Shown one piece after another: positions 10,161-21,520 of a stretch of 64,000 nt of DNA. This DNA is from Trichoderma breve (Eukaryota > Ascomycota > Sordariomycetes > Hypocreales > Hypocreaceae). The stretch spans positions 4,278,001 through 4,342,000 of the forward strand of contig NC_079232.1 of assembly GCF_028502605.1 (NCBI RefSeq). Reading direction: 5' to 3'. The position numbers were made by a program, and so were the translations under genes. A model generated the notes under the pieces. It did no database searches. It saw nothing but the letters and a program-made list of their open reading frames with translations, and had not been told where the DNA came from. Position 1 is the first letter of the stretch, and each line of letters starts with the position of its first letter.

Positions 10161-12740
10161 AAGTCACGAGTTGACCATTTCTTCCTTGGAAGAATAGACG
10201 CCCCCTTAATTATGAATGCTATTTCCGGCGTGTAATGGTCTGCTGTCATGCAATTGGACAGCCGAATTTGGTATCAAGCTTCGCGAAAAGTTGCCCATGT
10301 TGTTGTAAGATGCACCTTGTAGGATGCCATCGAAGTCAAAGCGTAATCAAAATACAGACCTCGACTATATATTTCATATGCTGCTTTGACTCGGGAACCG
10401 CTGGGTAGCTGCATACGAACACATACGATTTCCGCTCACGAAGAACCAGGAATTCCATCTAGAAATCACGGATCGTTATCAGATCGGCTGTCAAGTACCG
10501 GGTGCAAGTACCCATCCACAACACGGCCTCCATTGTTTGCACCTTGATCGATAGACTCGCGTGCTACAGTAGTAGACTCCGCATCTAGACTATCGCGAAT
10601 GAAAAAGTCACCGAGGAGGCTATTCCGTATCGAGAGCATGGTTTCCCGAGAGAGATCCGGCAAAAACGGGACTTGCCGAGGGACCTTGGCCGGAGATAGC
10701 AGGACGCAGCTTGTCATTGAATCCAGTAGCCTGTCGATTCCGAGGTGGGATGACACAAGCATAAGGAATGCTACTATGTAATCAAAGGTCGAGCTAATGC
10801 CTGATGGGGCAATTTTTGAGCTTACTACTGCACTCCACGCTCCATGCTCCGTACTGTAGAAGCAACACGTCGAGGAGCATACTGTAGAGCGTAGATATAA
10901 CCCAATTTGTTGGACGGGCCAGTGCTGGCGTGTTTGGAAACATCCGAGAGATCCTTCTTCCTCACTCGAAGAGGGACGCAAAGTACAGTAGTGGTACCTA
11001 GCTTCGGACAGGGCGGGTCTCTTGATTCTGCCAACAGAGCACACTTGTGCTTCGTCCACACATGCTTGACGTACAGCTGCCAAACTCTGGCATTGTTCGG
11101 AGCCCAATAATGTCACCAGCGGAGAAAGAACTCGATCCAGAGGTGGCAGACAGTCCAACGCCATTGCTGCGTCTGGCGTCTGGGCGAGTAATCATGGCAC
11201 TGACTGTGGTTAGTCGACTTTGTACGAGTACGGGGACCCTCGAGAGCATCAAAGCGTATTAGTGATCAAGGGCGTGTTTGTTTTTGACTACGTGGGTTAG
11301 CACGAGCCGTCGAAAAGAGGTAAGCCGTAAGGCGAGACGCGGAGGCCCCATCGAATTGCGCTGCAGCTCTTGACGCGGTCCGCTCGAAGCTGTTTGTCTT
11401 TTCTTTTTGTTCGAAGAACCATGCCTCTCCCTCTTCCCAGAGCCAGGCTCGGAAATAAGCTCCTCATTCCAGCTTTTGTCCCCCATGCCAGTCCAGTGGC
11501 AGGCCATGTCATCACGTAAAAAGGCAAAAAGGGACATGGGCCATGGACGAATCAGTGCCACCAACCAGACACCCCTCCCGAGGAGAAATCGTGACTCGTA
11601 TTTGGTGGCTGGCGAAGAAGTGGTAGTAGAAGAAATCGAAAGAAGGCGGCTGACTGTGCAAACGGGAGTCCAATATGCACTGTGTGTGCGGCATCGTAAG
11701 CGGCATAATATTGGCACTGTATTCTGCCCTCATGCACGAACTACCTTCGGATACATTCAAGCGGCCGGGGTGGGCGCTGTGTTGCTCCGTACTGCAGCGG
11801 TACTGAAAATTGGGGCACCGTTTACCGCTTCCGGCGCAATATAGCGAGGGAAGACCCCATTTATCCGACAGCGAAGAGAACCCACTTCTTATCAAACATG
11901 ACTAATCTCGCTAGCCCTGATGGGGCTAATACGGAACACTGCTGACAAACTCCGATCGGGTTTTGAGGAGCTGCAGGTGTCGGCTTGGAAGCCGGGATCA
12001 GTCAAGGCCGAGGCGCCCGCAGGCGTGACAAAACAAAAGAGAGACGGCTGTATGGACTGATGGACTGGACGCGGCTGGACTCCTACGCTGCCGACGTGGC
12101 TGTTTTGACTAGGACTGTGCTGTAAGGTACTGCCAAGTAAATGGTGGTGTTGCTGTTGTTGCCGATGTCAATGCCGTCTTTTGGTGAGGAGACGCGTTGA
12201 TGCTGTGTTTCTATTGCTTCGGGTTTGGGTGGTATATACGGTAGTAGTATACAGACAGATACAGGTAGAGAACATACGGCTGTGGTACCCTTATTATGCA
12301 CCTGTAGTCATCTACACCTTCACCGTACTCGGCACCACTGGCTCAAATAGGTATTGACGGCTTACTGTATGTGTGGCAGCAGAAGCACCATTACTGTGGA
12401 GGAGTAATGCGGCACGGAGGTCCGGTACAAATCGTCTCCCAAGTACCGCTCGAGCCTGATACCCGGGACAGTGCTAAGACAATACGGCCGTGTACTTGGT
12501 CGCAACTTGACAATGTTGAGCAGCGGCAAGTGGGAGGGATGGGGCAGTACGTGGCGTGTCTTGGTAAATCTGCAGCGGACTTGGGTATCAGTTGAGCCTC
12601 CGCTGCAAGGCCCTCAAAGTAGCCGCAGGTTCCGCGCCATCTCCAGCGCAGCGCAGCACAAGCACAGGCAGCCGTCAGGTACTTGGGTCGTGCCCATGCC
12701 ATGCCATGCCTGCATCGGTTCTCCGGACATTTGATTTGAT
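10161..12740. other. Long spacer with only doubtful reading frames
   Basis: About 2.6 kb between the amidohydrolase gene and the kapC 5' region. Open frames appear on both strands (for example 11259-11895) but overlap each other antisense and give Arg/Ser/Pro-rich, unfamiliar peptides, as expected from GC-rich non-coding DNA. Variants of the string CTCCGTACTG occur at about 10846 and 11784, with a related element at about 12975. Confidence 0.5.
10466..10820 (-). CDS. Possible terminal exon of an unrecognised gene
   Basis: The minus strand is open here for about 115 codons ending in TGA at 10466. The peptide (containing FDYIVAFLMLVSSHLGIDRL and later FLPDLSRETMLSIRNSLLGD) has amphipathic helices and normal composition, like the C-terminal part of a fungal regulator. 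The frame continues upstream only through much less protein-like sequence, and I could not find convincing upstream exons or a start. It could be a gene relic or chance. Confidence 0.22.
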
Positions 12741-12884
12741 TCGATTCACTCAGGTCAGGTCGAGTCCATCTTCTTTTCCCTCCCGCTAGTGCTCTCCTCA
12801 AATCATTACCCAACCTTTCCGCGTCCCGGAATCCGATCAGTCATCATCAAGCCCCATTCACTTTTGTGCACAACCCAAGCCAAG

Positions 12885-12912
12885 AAAAAAAAGCAAAAGC
12901 AAAAGCAAAAAG
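12885..12912 (+). repeat. AAAAGC microsatellite in the kapC leader
   Basis: Adenine-rich tract with several tandem AAAAGC units, inside the likely 5' untranslated region of the bZIP gene. Confidence 0.6.
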
Positions 12913-13199
12913 CAGACCAGAAAGGGCGGACCTGGAGAAGCAGACGAAAAGAAGAAAAGAAGAACCGAACCCCGTACTGTACGGAGCACGGAGCACAAGC
13001 CCGCCAGCCACGCCATTTTCCCAGGCAATCCCGCCACGCCGCTGTTACATAATCCCGTCGCATCCAGCTCGTCTTGCACTTGGATTTTCCATGTTTCACG
13101 TCAGCAATTCTGCCCCCCTCTGAGTAGTCATCAAAAATCTGCGAAGCTCAATCTGCCTCTCCTCGCTCTTTAAGCTGCTCTGCCTACGACTCGTCCCGG

Positions 13200-15132
13200 A
13201 TGCTGAGTCAGAGTCCTCGAGCAATGCAGAGCTCTCCCGCCAACGGCGCAAACACGCAAGGTTAGTTGAGCAGTTCTTTTTCTCTTTTGCTCTTTTGCTT
13301 CTCGTTTTCCCTCGAACTTGGCCTGTCTGTCTCTGCCCTCGTCTTGTCTATCCTATTCCTATTCCTATTCCTATCCCGGCCCGGCCCTGGTTCTCCCCTC
13401 CAATATTCTACTTGTGCTTGCTTGTTGCTTGCGCTTCTGCTCGGCGTTGCTGTAAAAGGGCACTGCTCCCACTAGCATCGGCATCAGCATAAGCATCATC
13501 AACATCCACCACCTGTGCGGCTGCTTGTCTCGGCCTCGTCCCCTCAACGCCGTCCGCCAAAAATAAAGAGGAAAATTGCCCGGCAGCTTTTCTAGTTGCC
13601 TGTCGGATTCCTCCGGGTTTTATAAATCCTATTCCGTCTCTCAAACGCCGCTTGGCGCGCGACCTAGACGCCGACGGTCCGTATTACTCCTTTGCCATTG
13701 CTCCAGGACCAGCGGCTTTGAAAACAACAACCACACGACACCACGATCCGCTTACCACATCACCATCTGCCCTAACATATTTCTCCCTTGTTGATTCGCC
13801 TCGATTGGCATCCCATTGAACCACACATCGGCCCTCTTCCTCTACTTTTTTCTTCCTCCGTCCTTAACGCCGTCGCTCCATCCTGGGACGCCGTCTCATG
13901 ATCGCTGAGCTAACACAAGCTGGCTCTCCAGAACAGCACTTGCGCGCACAGCTCGAGCTCCTCCAGAACCACGATTCCGCTGCCTCGTCCGCCTCGCCAA
14001 ACCCGAGCGCGCGCGATCCCCGAGCTCCGTCGCGGCCGCCGAATGGATACGACGTCCTGGCGCCTCAAGACGTCTCCCGCCCTCTCGCCAAGCTAGACGC
14101 TGAAGCGCACATCCACCCCGATCTTCGAGCTTCCGTCGGCCACGCGCCCGCTGCCAACATGATGCCCATGGTGCCTCCCGCCGGCCACAGCCCTGGCCCT
14201 GCTGGTCCCGGACCTTCGGCTGTGCCCCTGGCCCCCGCGCCGCCGCAGCAAATGTCCATGGACGACTCCAATCCCGCTGATGGCCGCAAGGCGAAGCGCG
14301 AGTTGTCGCAGTCTAAGCGCGCCGCCCAGAACAGAGCTGCACAGGTGAGTTTGTCTTGGTTTCAGCTTCGTTATTCATCCAATTCACTTGGCGATGGCGC
14401 TGGCGCTGTCTGGGTTGTTGCTGGGTAATGCCGGATTGGTCAGCCGAGAAGACGGCGCCGGCAACGCTCGGATTGGTTCGCATGACTTGCATTAAGCCAT
14501 TGCGCATCGCCATCGCGTCCCTATGTGGATGAACTACCAGCAAGCGCCTGGGTTGCGCCCAAAACATGCTCAATTCACGTCAATGGCGTCGCAATTGCTG
14601 ACTCGTATTCTTCTTACAGCGGGCTTTTAGACAGCGCAAGGAGGGCTACATCAAGAAGCTGGAGCAGCAAGTTCGCGACCTGGCCGACTTGGAGCACTCG
14701 TACAAGTCGATGCAATCCGAAAACTACGCGCTCCGCGAATATGTCATCCACCTCCAGTCTCGACTGCTTGATACCCAGGGCGAATTCCCACCGCCCCCTC
14801 CCAACGTCAACCTCTCGCAGCCCTCGTCTGCCGCGCCTCCTCCGCCCAGCGTCCCTGAGCACCACCAGCAGCAGCATCAGCAGCACCACCAGCCGCCCCC
14901 GCCACCGCAGGCTACCAACAGCAGCAACTCTGGCGTCGGCACCCCTCTCGAGGCTGTCGCACAGGCCGTCGCTGGCCTCGCCGCTCAGGAGCAGATGGTT
15001 GAGCGGTCGCAGACATATCCTAGCCCGCCTTTCAAGACTGACCCGGCAGGCGAGCAGGACAACACGCCTCGTCCCACTGCGGACGACTTGAACAGGTCAT
15101 TGAACCCAGAAGAACGACCAAGCCAGCCCTAG
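13200..15132 (+). CDS. kapC: bZIP transcription factor, KapC-like (AP-1/Yap type)
   Basis: Three exons: 13200-13260, 13932-14344 and 14620-15132, giving 328 residues. The second junction is firm because it rebuilds KRAAQNRAAQ|RAFRQRKEGY, the fungal AP-1 basic region (about residues 139-170). A leucine-zipper helix follows (about 170-205), then a Pro/Gln/His-rich tail with a QQQHQQHHQ tract. The N-terminal EHLRAQLELLQ-like stretch and the basic-region wording match the KapC family of filamentous fungi, nuclear DNA-binding regulators of poorly defined role. The first intron is 671 nt, long for this genome. An acceptor 12 nt earlier (after 13919) also keeps frame, adding AGSP. An ATG inside the intron (13898) could serve shorter transcripts. 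Confidence is high for the family, moderate for exon 1. Confidence 0.85.
13348..13374 (+). repeat. CCTATT hexanucleotide repeat in kapC intron 1
   Basis: About four tandem CCTATT units followed by a CCCGGCCCGG block, within the long first intron of the bZIP gene. Confidence 0.65.
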
Positions 15133-15971
15133 AAACAAGAAGCTTGACCGAGGCTGGATTTTAAAAAAGAAAAAGCTACCTACTTGGTGACCAAGAAAGC
15201 GTTTGTCTATTCTTCCTCTATTCTTTCATTTTAAAGGGCTAGTTCTTGCTGGTGGCGTTTGAGGGCTGTCATTGCGTTGTATGTGCAGATATAATCCAGA
15301 CGCAGCTTTGTTTTTATTTCTGTTTGTTTCTTAATCAAGGAAAGGGGGGTTCTTTTAAATCGATGGGTGTGGCGTTCCGGGAGAAAGAGACCATTTTTGT
15401 GTTTCTAATATGAAATTATCTTTTTTTTTTTCATCATACACTTTTTTTATTTCTTGGTTTCCTTTGTGTCTATGTCCCCTCGATCCTCTCTTGATGTGTC
15501 TCTATAGAGGGCGTGTGACTTGGGCAAGTTTATAACCCCCTTTTCCTTTTGTGTTTTTTGTGGTGGGAATTTTTAAGTGATATCAATATTGGGATGTGTG
15601 TGTGTGGTGATTGGGAGGGGAACTTGTGTGTGTGAGGCGGAAATACCGAACTGAATGTAGAAGAGCTTTTTTAAGAGAAAATAAAACAGGAGAATGGTTG
15701 CTTATGAGAACACGACATGCATACGATTATATAATAAGAGGCAAAGCGAGTGCTTTGGCTATGTGCAATGATGCTTACGATATTATAGGATGGTGAGTTT
15801 GGAGGAAACTAATGGTAGAGAAACAGCTCGTTCTTTCTTCTACCTGTTGCGGGTGATGGAATGATTTGGATGTTGAAAATGGAAATTACCCGAATAAATG
15901 GAAGTATATTAAAGACTACCGAGACGTTAAAAAAAGTGAACTTATGAAGTGACTCCCCCATCCAAACATTT
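15133..15971. other. Convergent 3' region of kapC and ARP5
   Basis: Both flanking genes end here. The sequence is T-rich on the plus strand (run of Ts at 15420-15430), compatible with untranslated trailers and polyadenylation sites. No gene is seen. Confidence 0.6.
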
Positions 15972-18429
15972 TCACGCATATGAGTTGCCCATGTCGTGTT
16001 CCTGCACATACATCAAGAGTGGTTAGCAAAAACAAATTTTGAGAAAAGCAAAGAGGCAATGACAGGACAAAACTCACCTTGATATACTCCGCCCCCTTTT
16101 CCTGATACTCCTCCCTCGTTATCGCCGCAGTCTTCCAAGCCGACGACCCAACCCACCCAGCAGCGCCCTTCCAAGCATCCAGCAGCGCATCCTCAGCCCG
16201 ACGCACATGGAGCGGCGAATCCGCCGGCAGCAGAGCCCTCAGGCCGTCTCTTACACGGTCGTCAAAGTTGCGGAACAGGGTGTTGCCGCCCGTGAGGAAA
16301 ATGTCCTTGAGGAAGTCGTCGCGGTTGGGCAAACTTCCCAGGCGCTGCGTGAGCACGTCGCCCGCAATCTCAATGATGCCGGCCTGGTCAACGCCCGCGA
16401 TGGAAGGCCGGAAGACGACCTCGGGCACGCGGATGCGCTCGACGTTGAGATGGATCTGGTGCAGCTCTGCCTGGGAAGCCGGATCGATGGGCCGCGGGCC
16501 GCGCGTAAAGGCGTGGAGTAGAGACTTGGACCAGACGGTTTGCGCCTCCTGGGTGTTTTCGTAGGTAAAGTTGGGGTCGTACTTGAGCAGATCCTGCTCC
16601 AGCGTTTTCAGGGTCGAAGCGAGATCTTCCTCCTCTTGCTCTTCATCGCTGTTGTCTCCCACTGCAATCTGGCGATAGACGCCCCAGTCGTCATCGTTGG
16701 CACCAAAGTTGTCGTCATCACCACCGCGCCGCCTCTTCTTCGTCGGGTTGTCGGAAGCGAGGTTGGCGATGCTCTTCATGCGAATCTGAGATGCGAGAGA
16801 CTTGCGGTTACCCAAGTCTTGCTTCAACCTATCGCGCTCCTTGATCTTTTGGAGCGTATTCTGCAAGGCTTGGTGCTTCTTGTCGAGCCATCCGTCTAAA
16901 TCATTCTCACGACGCTCCTGGTCGAGCCGCTCGGCCTCGGCGATGCGGGCCTTCTCTGCCTCCTTTTCAGCCTTAGCACGAGCTCGAGCTTCGTGATTAG
17001 ATTTGAGAAGACGTTGCTGCCGCTTTTGCTTTATTTGTGCTTCGTCGAGTTCCTCGTCTGGAATTTCCAGGAGACTGAAATCTGGTTGTTCTTGCTCCTC
17101 TTCAGGATCGCCCCCTACGTCCTTGGTGCGGGCCTTCTTGATTGACTTCTCCAGCTCCTTGATAATCTTTTCCAACTGGCCCTCGTCTTTGATATCGTGA
17201 CTGTCGAGCAGACGCCGCGTTTCCTTCTTCGTCTCGTCGACTAACCGACCCTGGAGGTTCTTGTAGTACTCCAAATCTTGTTCCTTCTTAATGAGCTTTT
17301 CGAGTCTCATCTTGGCAGCTTGCTCCTGTAATCTTCTTCCGCTCTCCTTTTTGCGCTCTGCGATGCGATCCAGCTCTTCCTGGCTCTTTTGAACAATCAC
17401 TTCCTCTGTAAAGGGGTATTGGATGACAATATCTCGATCTTCCAGGCCATTCCAGTCAAGGTAATCGCGAATCTCGTTGTCATAATCCTTGGAGACATAA
17501 AAATGATCCTGTATCATGTGCTCTGCTTGTGAAGAGTTGAGTTTACCTGTAAAGGAAGGGTACTTCAACCTTATCAGCTTCAGCAGATACTCGGCGTTAT
17601 GGTAGCCACCCCAGTTCAGTCTTGTGGCTTGAGAAAGGACTGCTTTTGAGTTGTAGACTGGTATTATGTGAGTAGATGTATGAGAAGAGGATACGACCAA
17701 TCCCGTCTTTCCATTGTTATGCCTGTACGAGAAGAGAGAGTCGATACCGTAGGCGAGGGATGGTGCGCCATAGCATTCGAAAATGATCTCGGTCATTGCT
17801 AGATGTAGGGCAAAATGTTAGCTGATTGAAATCTCTTGGTGACCAGTCTTTAATTTGGGGTTGGATTTGACTTGCATTTCCTTGAATAAGGCAAGTTTGC
17901 GACGGCTTCTGTCATGACCACGGGAACATCGATGGAGCCGCTGGCATCGTTCATGCCCAGCTTCAGAAAGACGTAATCCAGGACATGCTCTGCCACATCC
18001 CAGTTACTTATAATGCCGGTACCGGCCTCGAATGCGTTTCGGATATGGCCTCGTGCCGTCGTATCGGCGTAGCAGTCTGAGCCGGCAAAGGAAAAGGTCT
18101 TTGCAAGCTTTCTATCGCGGTACTTGGCCATGATGGGTGGTATGTTTATCCGGGGTGCGGACTCGAACGACCATCCTGCTCGAACAGCGGAGGATCCTAC
18201 ACACTGTCAGTCCCCCTTCCTTAGGTCTTCCGAGTCGGTGCGACGGCTCACCATTATCTATCACGATGGCAGCATTGCCGGGCTGCTCCAGCGCTCTCTT
18301 GTAGCCGTCGGTCTGGGGCTCGATGAACTTTTCAAACTTGGTTTCCTTGACGGGGAAGATCTTGGCCGGCGGATATGTCTTTTCGTGCGGTGCCTGGGGC
18401 ACTCGGTCGTCGATGGCAGAGGGAGCCAT
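15972..18429 (-). CDS. ARP5: Actin-related protein 5, INO80 complex subunit
   Basis: Four exons on the minus strand: 18429-18252, 18196-17876, 17798-16078 and 16001-15972; 749 residues, the usual Arp5 size. The actin fold is clear: the phosphate loop IVIDNGSSAVRAGW spans the first junction (residues 55-68), ECYGAPSLAYGIDSLFSY follows at the start of exon 3, and the last residues read EYIKEHDMGNSYA. A large Lys/Glu-rich coiled-coil insertion typical of Arp5, including KKRRRGGDDD, occupies about residues 290-530. Arp5 binds Ies6 and couples the INO80 ATPase to nucleosome sliding in the nucleus. The ATG at 18429 is the first in frame; the open frame reaches further upstream only without an ATG. 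Intron 2 (17799-17875) begins with GC instead of GT. Confidence 0.97.
17799..17875 (-). other. GC-AG intron in ARP5
   Basis: The donor reads T|GCAAGT and the acceptor TCTAG, 77 nt apart, with a GCTAAC branch site. Only this junction restores PYSRKSMTEIIFECYG; the nearby GT (GTCAAA) gives the wrong phase. GC-AG introns are a known minor class that compensate with a strong remaining donor consensus, as here. Confidence 0.85.
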
Positions 18430-19053
18430 GATTATGATTTCGTCGGAAGGGAGTTTATCGCAGGAGTTGCAGGACGTAGCTCTCACAAGGTCTAAGCAGA
18501 GACCATGTTGGGGAGGAGAGAATTCGATGTGCGTGGGCGGATTTTGATGGATGGCCGTTGTTGGATGATGGCCAATTGGGGGATCTGAAGACGTTGTCGA
18601 GCTTGAAAAGGTTCAATGGATAATCGCGAGGCTGCAAGGCTGATGACGGGCAAATGCATTGGCGCGGGTCCATGCCGCTAAACGCAAGCGCGTCGGACGT
18701 TTCTTTTGGTCGCCTCACGGGCTTTGAGACAGGCAGCGCAAGTAGCAGTACACGAGTGCGTATGCACCGTATGAAGACAAGTTGGACGGCCCCTATTAAG
18801 ATGCCAGGTTCTTTCTACAATGGGCAAAGTATTAGTATTTGTTCATTTAACAGGAATTTTTATTCCATTTTTATTAATTCATATTCGTCGTTTATATCTT
18901 GGTATCTTGAACACTGCCATCCATTCTCTCTGTAATACCACCCAACAACCAATGTCATAACAAATACACCAAAAGTTCATTTACAAAACATCATGAAGGA
19001 GGCTTCAAGTTATCCGTGGCTATTTTATAGAATTAGAATCTTGTTAAGAGCAC
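18430..19053. other. Spacer between ARP5 start and DAD4 end
   Basis: This 624-bp stretch contains the ARP5 promoter (minus strand) and the DAD4 3' end. The half nearer DAD4 is AT-rich. No coding sequence is supported. Confidence 0.6.
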
Positions 19054-19432
19054 TCATTCATCGCATTCCAAGATCAACGCACCTTCAAGATGAAACAGGA
19101 CGTTGGACTGGTAGTTTTTGAACATCTGGGCGACGAGCTCCACGTTCATGTTTTGAACATTAATCTCCTGCGCCACATTGGTAAACAGCACAATAGATAC
19201 ATGACAACAAAAACCTACCTGAAGGCTCTTGTTCATCACAACGATTGCTTCGTTTAGTTTTTCCTGCATTCATTAGTCAAAGCCTCACATCAGTCTTGGT
19301 AGTGGATGGCCATACGACGTTTGTGATGATACGCGAAAGCAGCAGGTTCTGCTGGTGCTCGTGTGGGCTCTCCTGTACCTGAATCAGCAAATCCACGTTC
19401 AAATATCCATGTACGATTCTAATAAATACCAT
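19054..19432 (-). CDS. DAD4: DASH/Dam1 complex subunit Dad4
   Basis: A 72-residue protein from four small exons on the minus strand: the ATG alone (19432-19430), 19372-19316, 19263-19219 and 19167-19054. All introns are phase 0, with GTATTT, GTATGG and GTAGGT donors and CAG acceptors. The sequence [43 protein letters not shown] and [11 protein letters not shown] is a textbook Dad4, and the length equals that of the yeast protein. Dad4 is part of the ten-subunit ring that couples kinetochores to microtubules at mitosis. The first acceptor lies in CAGGTACAG: using the upstream CAG would insert Val-Gln after Met. IES6 starts 352 bp away on the other strand, so the two genes share a divergent promoter region. 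Confidence 0.95.
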
Positions 19433-19784
19433 ATTTAAAAAGGAAGGCTTCCGCGGCTCCTCGGTGGATGGTTGTTGATGATATGTTATGGCAACTCAGA
19501 GACAAAGATAGAGGGGCTCCCAATTAGCAGCACTTCCGCCTGTACCTTGTACTTTACAGCGTGCTATCAGCCTGTCTTCGGTGAGCTCAGCGAGAGCATC
19601 ACATCCATGACTAAGCAGTAGTACAAGGCTAGGAGGCTCTGACCTTGGCCAGTCGATCCCTTCATCAGTTGCCTGATCATTCCGCCTCATCAATAATCTC
19701 TCCAAAACGGTCACCACAAACACTAATTTCCAATTCCTTTGTATAATCCCCTATACCTCGATTAATACCACATCCCATCCCGCC
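19433..19784. promoter_or_regulatory. Divergent promoter region DAD4/IES6
   Basis: The 352 bp between the two start codons has no gene and must contain both promoters. I see no clear TATA box on either side. Confidence 0.55.
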
Positions 19785-20369
19785 ATGGCCGCTCCAACAG
19801 AAGCGCAGCTCGCGCATATCCAGCTGCTCGAACAGCTCGACATCCACTCCATCCACAAGAACTTCCGCAACCCCAATTGGAAGCCCAACCAGCGCCGAAA
19901 CAAGAACCTCAAGGCCATCGTAGGCGACGCGTCGAAACGAGAGGCGTCTGCCCTTGCAACTCCACAAGATGTCAGCGGCGATGCGACCCCCGCGGCCGAC
20001 GATGGCCTCTCGACCAGCGGCACCTCGACGCCGGCCACAAGCACGAATGGGAACCCGCCGCCGCCAAACCTTGCGCAGGCTTCGCGTAGTTTGTCGAAGC
20101 TCGTGCTGGAGAAGACGTTGAAGCCGCCTGTGGGAGGGGCTGGAGCTGTGTCGGCCCCGAACGCGACGTACACAAATATTGAGTCGGCGCCGTCATTAGC
20201 ACATTCGAAGCATTACTGCGATATTACGGGCCTTCCGGCGCCTTACTTGGATCCTAAGACTCGACTGCGGTATCACAACAAGGAAGTGTTTGGCTTGATC
20301 CGAACACTGCCTCAGAGCTCTGCGGAGCAGTTCCTGGCTGCTCGTGGCGCTCATACGGTGCTGAAGTGA
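19785..20369 (+). CDS. IES6: INO80 complex subunit Ies6 (YL1 C-terminal domain)
   Basis: Single exon, 194 residues, ATG in a CGCCATGG context. The C-terminal third carries the YL1_C domain (about residues 143-180): HYCDITGLPAPYLDPKTRL then YHNKEVF and LIRTL. The N-terminal helix (QLLEQLDIHSIHKNFRNPNW) and the basic NQRRNKNLK patch are also typical of Ies6; the middle is a low-complexity Ser/Thr/Pro linker. Ies6 forms a stable heterodimer with Arp5 that INO80 needs to engage and slide nucleosomes. The Arp5 gene lies just 1.4 kb away beyond DAD4. Vps72/Swc2 also has a YL1_C domain but is much longer and acidic, so Ies6 is the better call. Confidence 0.95.
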   Translation: MAAPTEAQLAHIQLLEQLDIHSIHKNFRNPNWKPNQRRNKNLKAIVGDASKREASALATPQDVSGDATPAADDGLSTSGTSTPATSTNGNPPPPNLAQASRSLSKLVLEKTLKPPVGGAGAVSAPNATYTNIESAPSLAHSKHYCDITGLPAPYLDPKTRLRYHNKEVFGLIRTLPQSSAEQFLAARGAHTVLK

Positions 20370-21520
20370 GCGCCGGTGGATTATTATACGAGCTTGAATA
20401 TCAACAGCACATCGAAGGCTTTTTTTCTAGTAAGGGGGAATTCACCAAGCACAAAGGAAGGGTATTTTAAAAATCTATCGCAACGGCGCACTGGGGTTGT
20501 TTATATATTTACACGGGCTTTTATTTGGGAGAAATCATGTTGGATCCACAAAGTCAAGCCTCAACTATGCACCTCCCGCCTTTCAGCAAGAGGATGGCAA
20601 TTGACGCTCCGGCTTAATCGGAATCGCGAGCTTGTTCTTTGCCCTGAACGAGTACCGAAAAACGTATGGAGAGACGTCTCAGTTGCCAGAGCTAGTATGG
20701 CGGTGGCTGTCAGGGCAAGTGGTAGCATGAATAATATGCAAACGTTTAATGATCAAGTTGTACGTTGTCGTAGCTGTGATTGATGCCTCCCTCAGCGAAA
20801 AGGGAGTAAAACAATAGCGAATCAGTTGTATATCCATGAAAGAAGTAGATTTGGCGTGACGAGCATGCTCCTCAATGGGATGGTGAAGACCTTGAATTAA
20901 AGGCCAATGATCGAGTCACTTGAAACCTCGATATCTGATAGCTTTACCATTTACCATTGTTGCCATCCATGGTGTACTTGGATAATGTAGAGCTTGTTAG
21001 TAGCATGAGGAAACAAAACAAGAATGGATCCAAGGCTGCGAAATTTATCGTAAGAAAATATTCTACTGAAGCTCTGGTTCGCTTACATAACGAGTGGGTC
21101 ACCATCCCAGCGTGTTGCATTTTAAAGTACGTGTAAATTATTACTGGCCATGCCTCTATATGGCTAAATAACCCAATAATCATGTTGGTTTACAAGGACA
21201 GGCAGGAAGCGTAATTTTAACCATTGAACTGACGTTGAGCTGTATTAAGTATATGTCTAGGGCGTGCACAAAGTTCGTATATATACAAAATATTAAAAGG
21301 TCATGCTCACGCCACTCCCCCCAACGCCGGTTGATGCCATTGCCATCTCGGAGGCTGCCGCAGCCAGGCCATAGCTGACTTATTAATCTAATCCTTCTTT
21401 TTTTGTTGTCATCAAGTATGTGCATTTCTCAAATCGTGCCTCCGTTTTCGTTGTCGGTTTGAAAAACTGAATCGTCTCCATTAACTCTGCTTCAAACAAG
21501 CCGGGCGAACCCAGACCCGT
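20370..21520. other. Convergent spacer between IES6 and ERG25
   Basis: The roughly 1.15 kb between two converging 3' ends is AT-rich beyond 20,800. Short frames on both strands are unfamiliar and lack introns or family likeness. Probably untranslated trailers and spacer. Confidence 0.55.

Noticed and set aside
11259..11895. Overlapping frames of 127-152 codons on both strands
   Set aside because: They exclude each other, lack family likeness and no introns extend them; GC-rich non-coding DNA explains them.
12391..12813. 140-codon minus-strand frame
   Set aside because: Irregular composition rich in Arg, Cys and Trp, no start context, and located in the kapC promoter/leader.
14525..15091. 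188-codon Ser/Arg/Thr-rich frame on the plus strand
   Set aside because: Overlaps the bZIP exon 3 in another frame; the zipper and basic region in the other frame are decisive.
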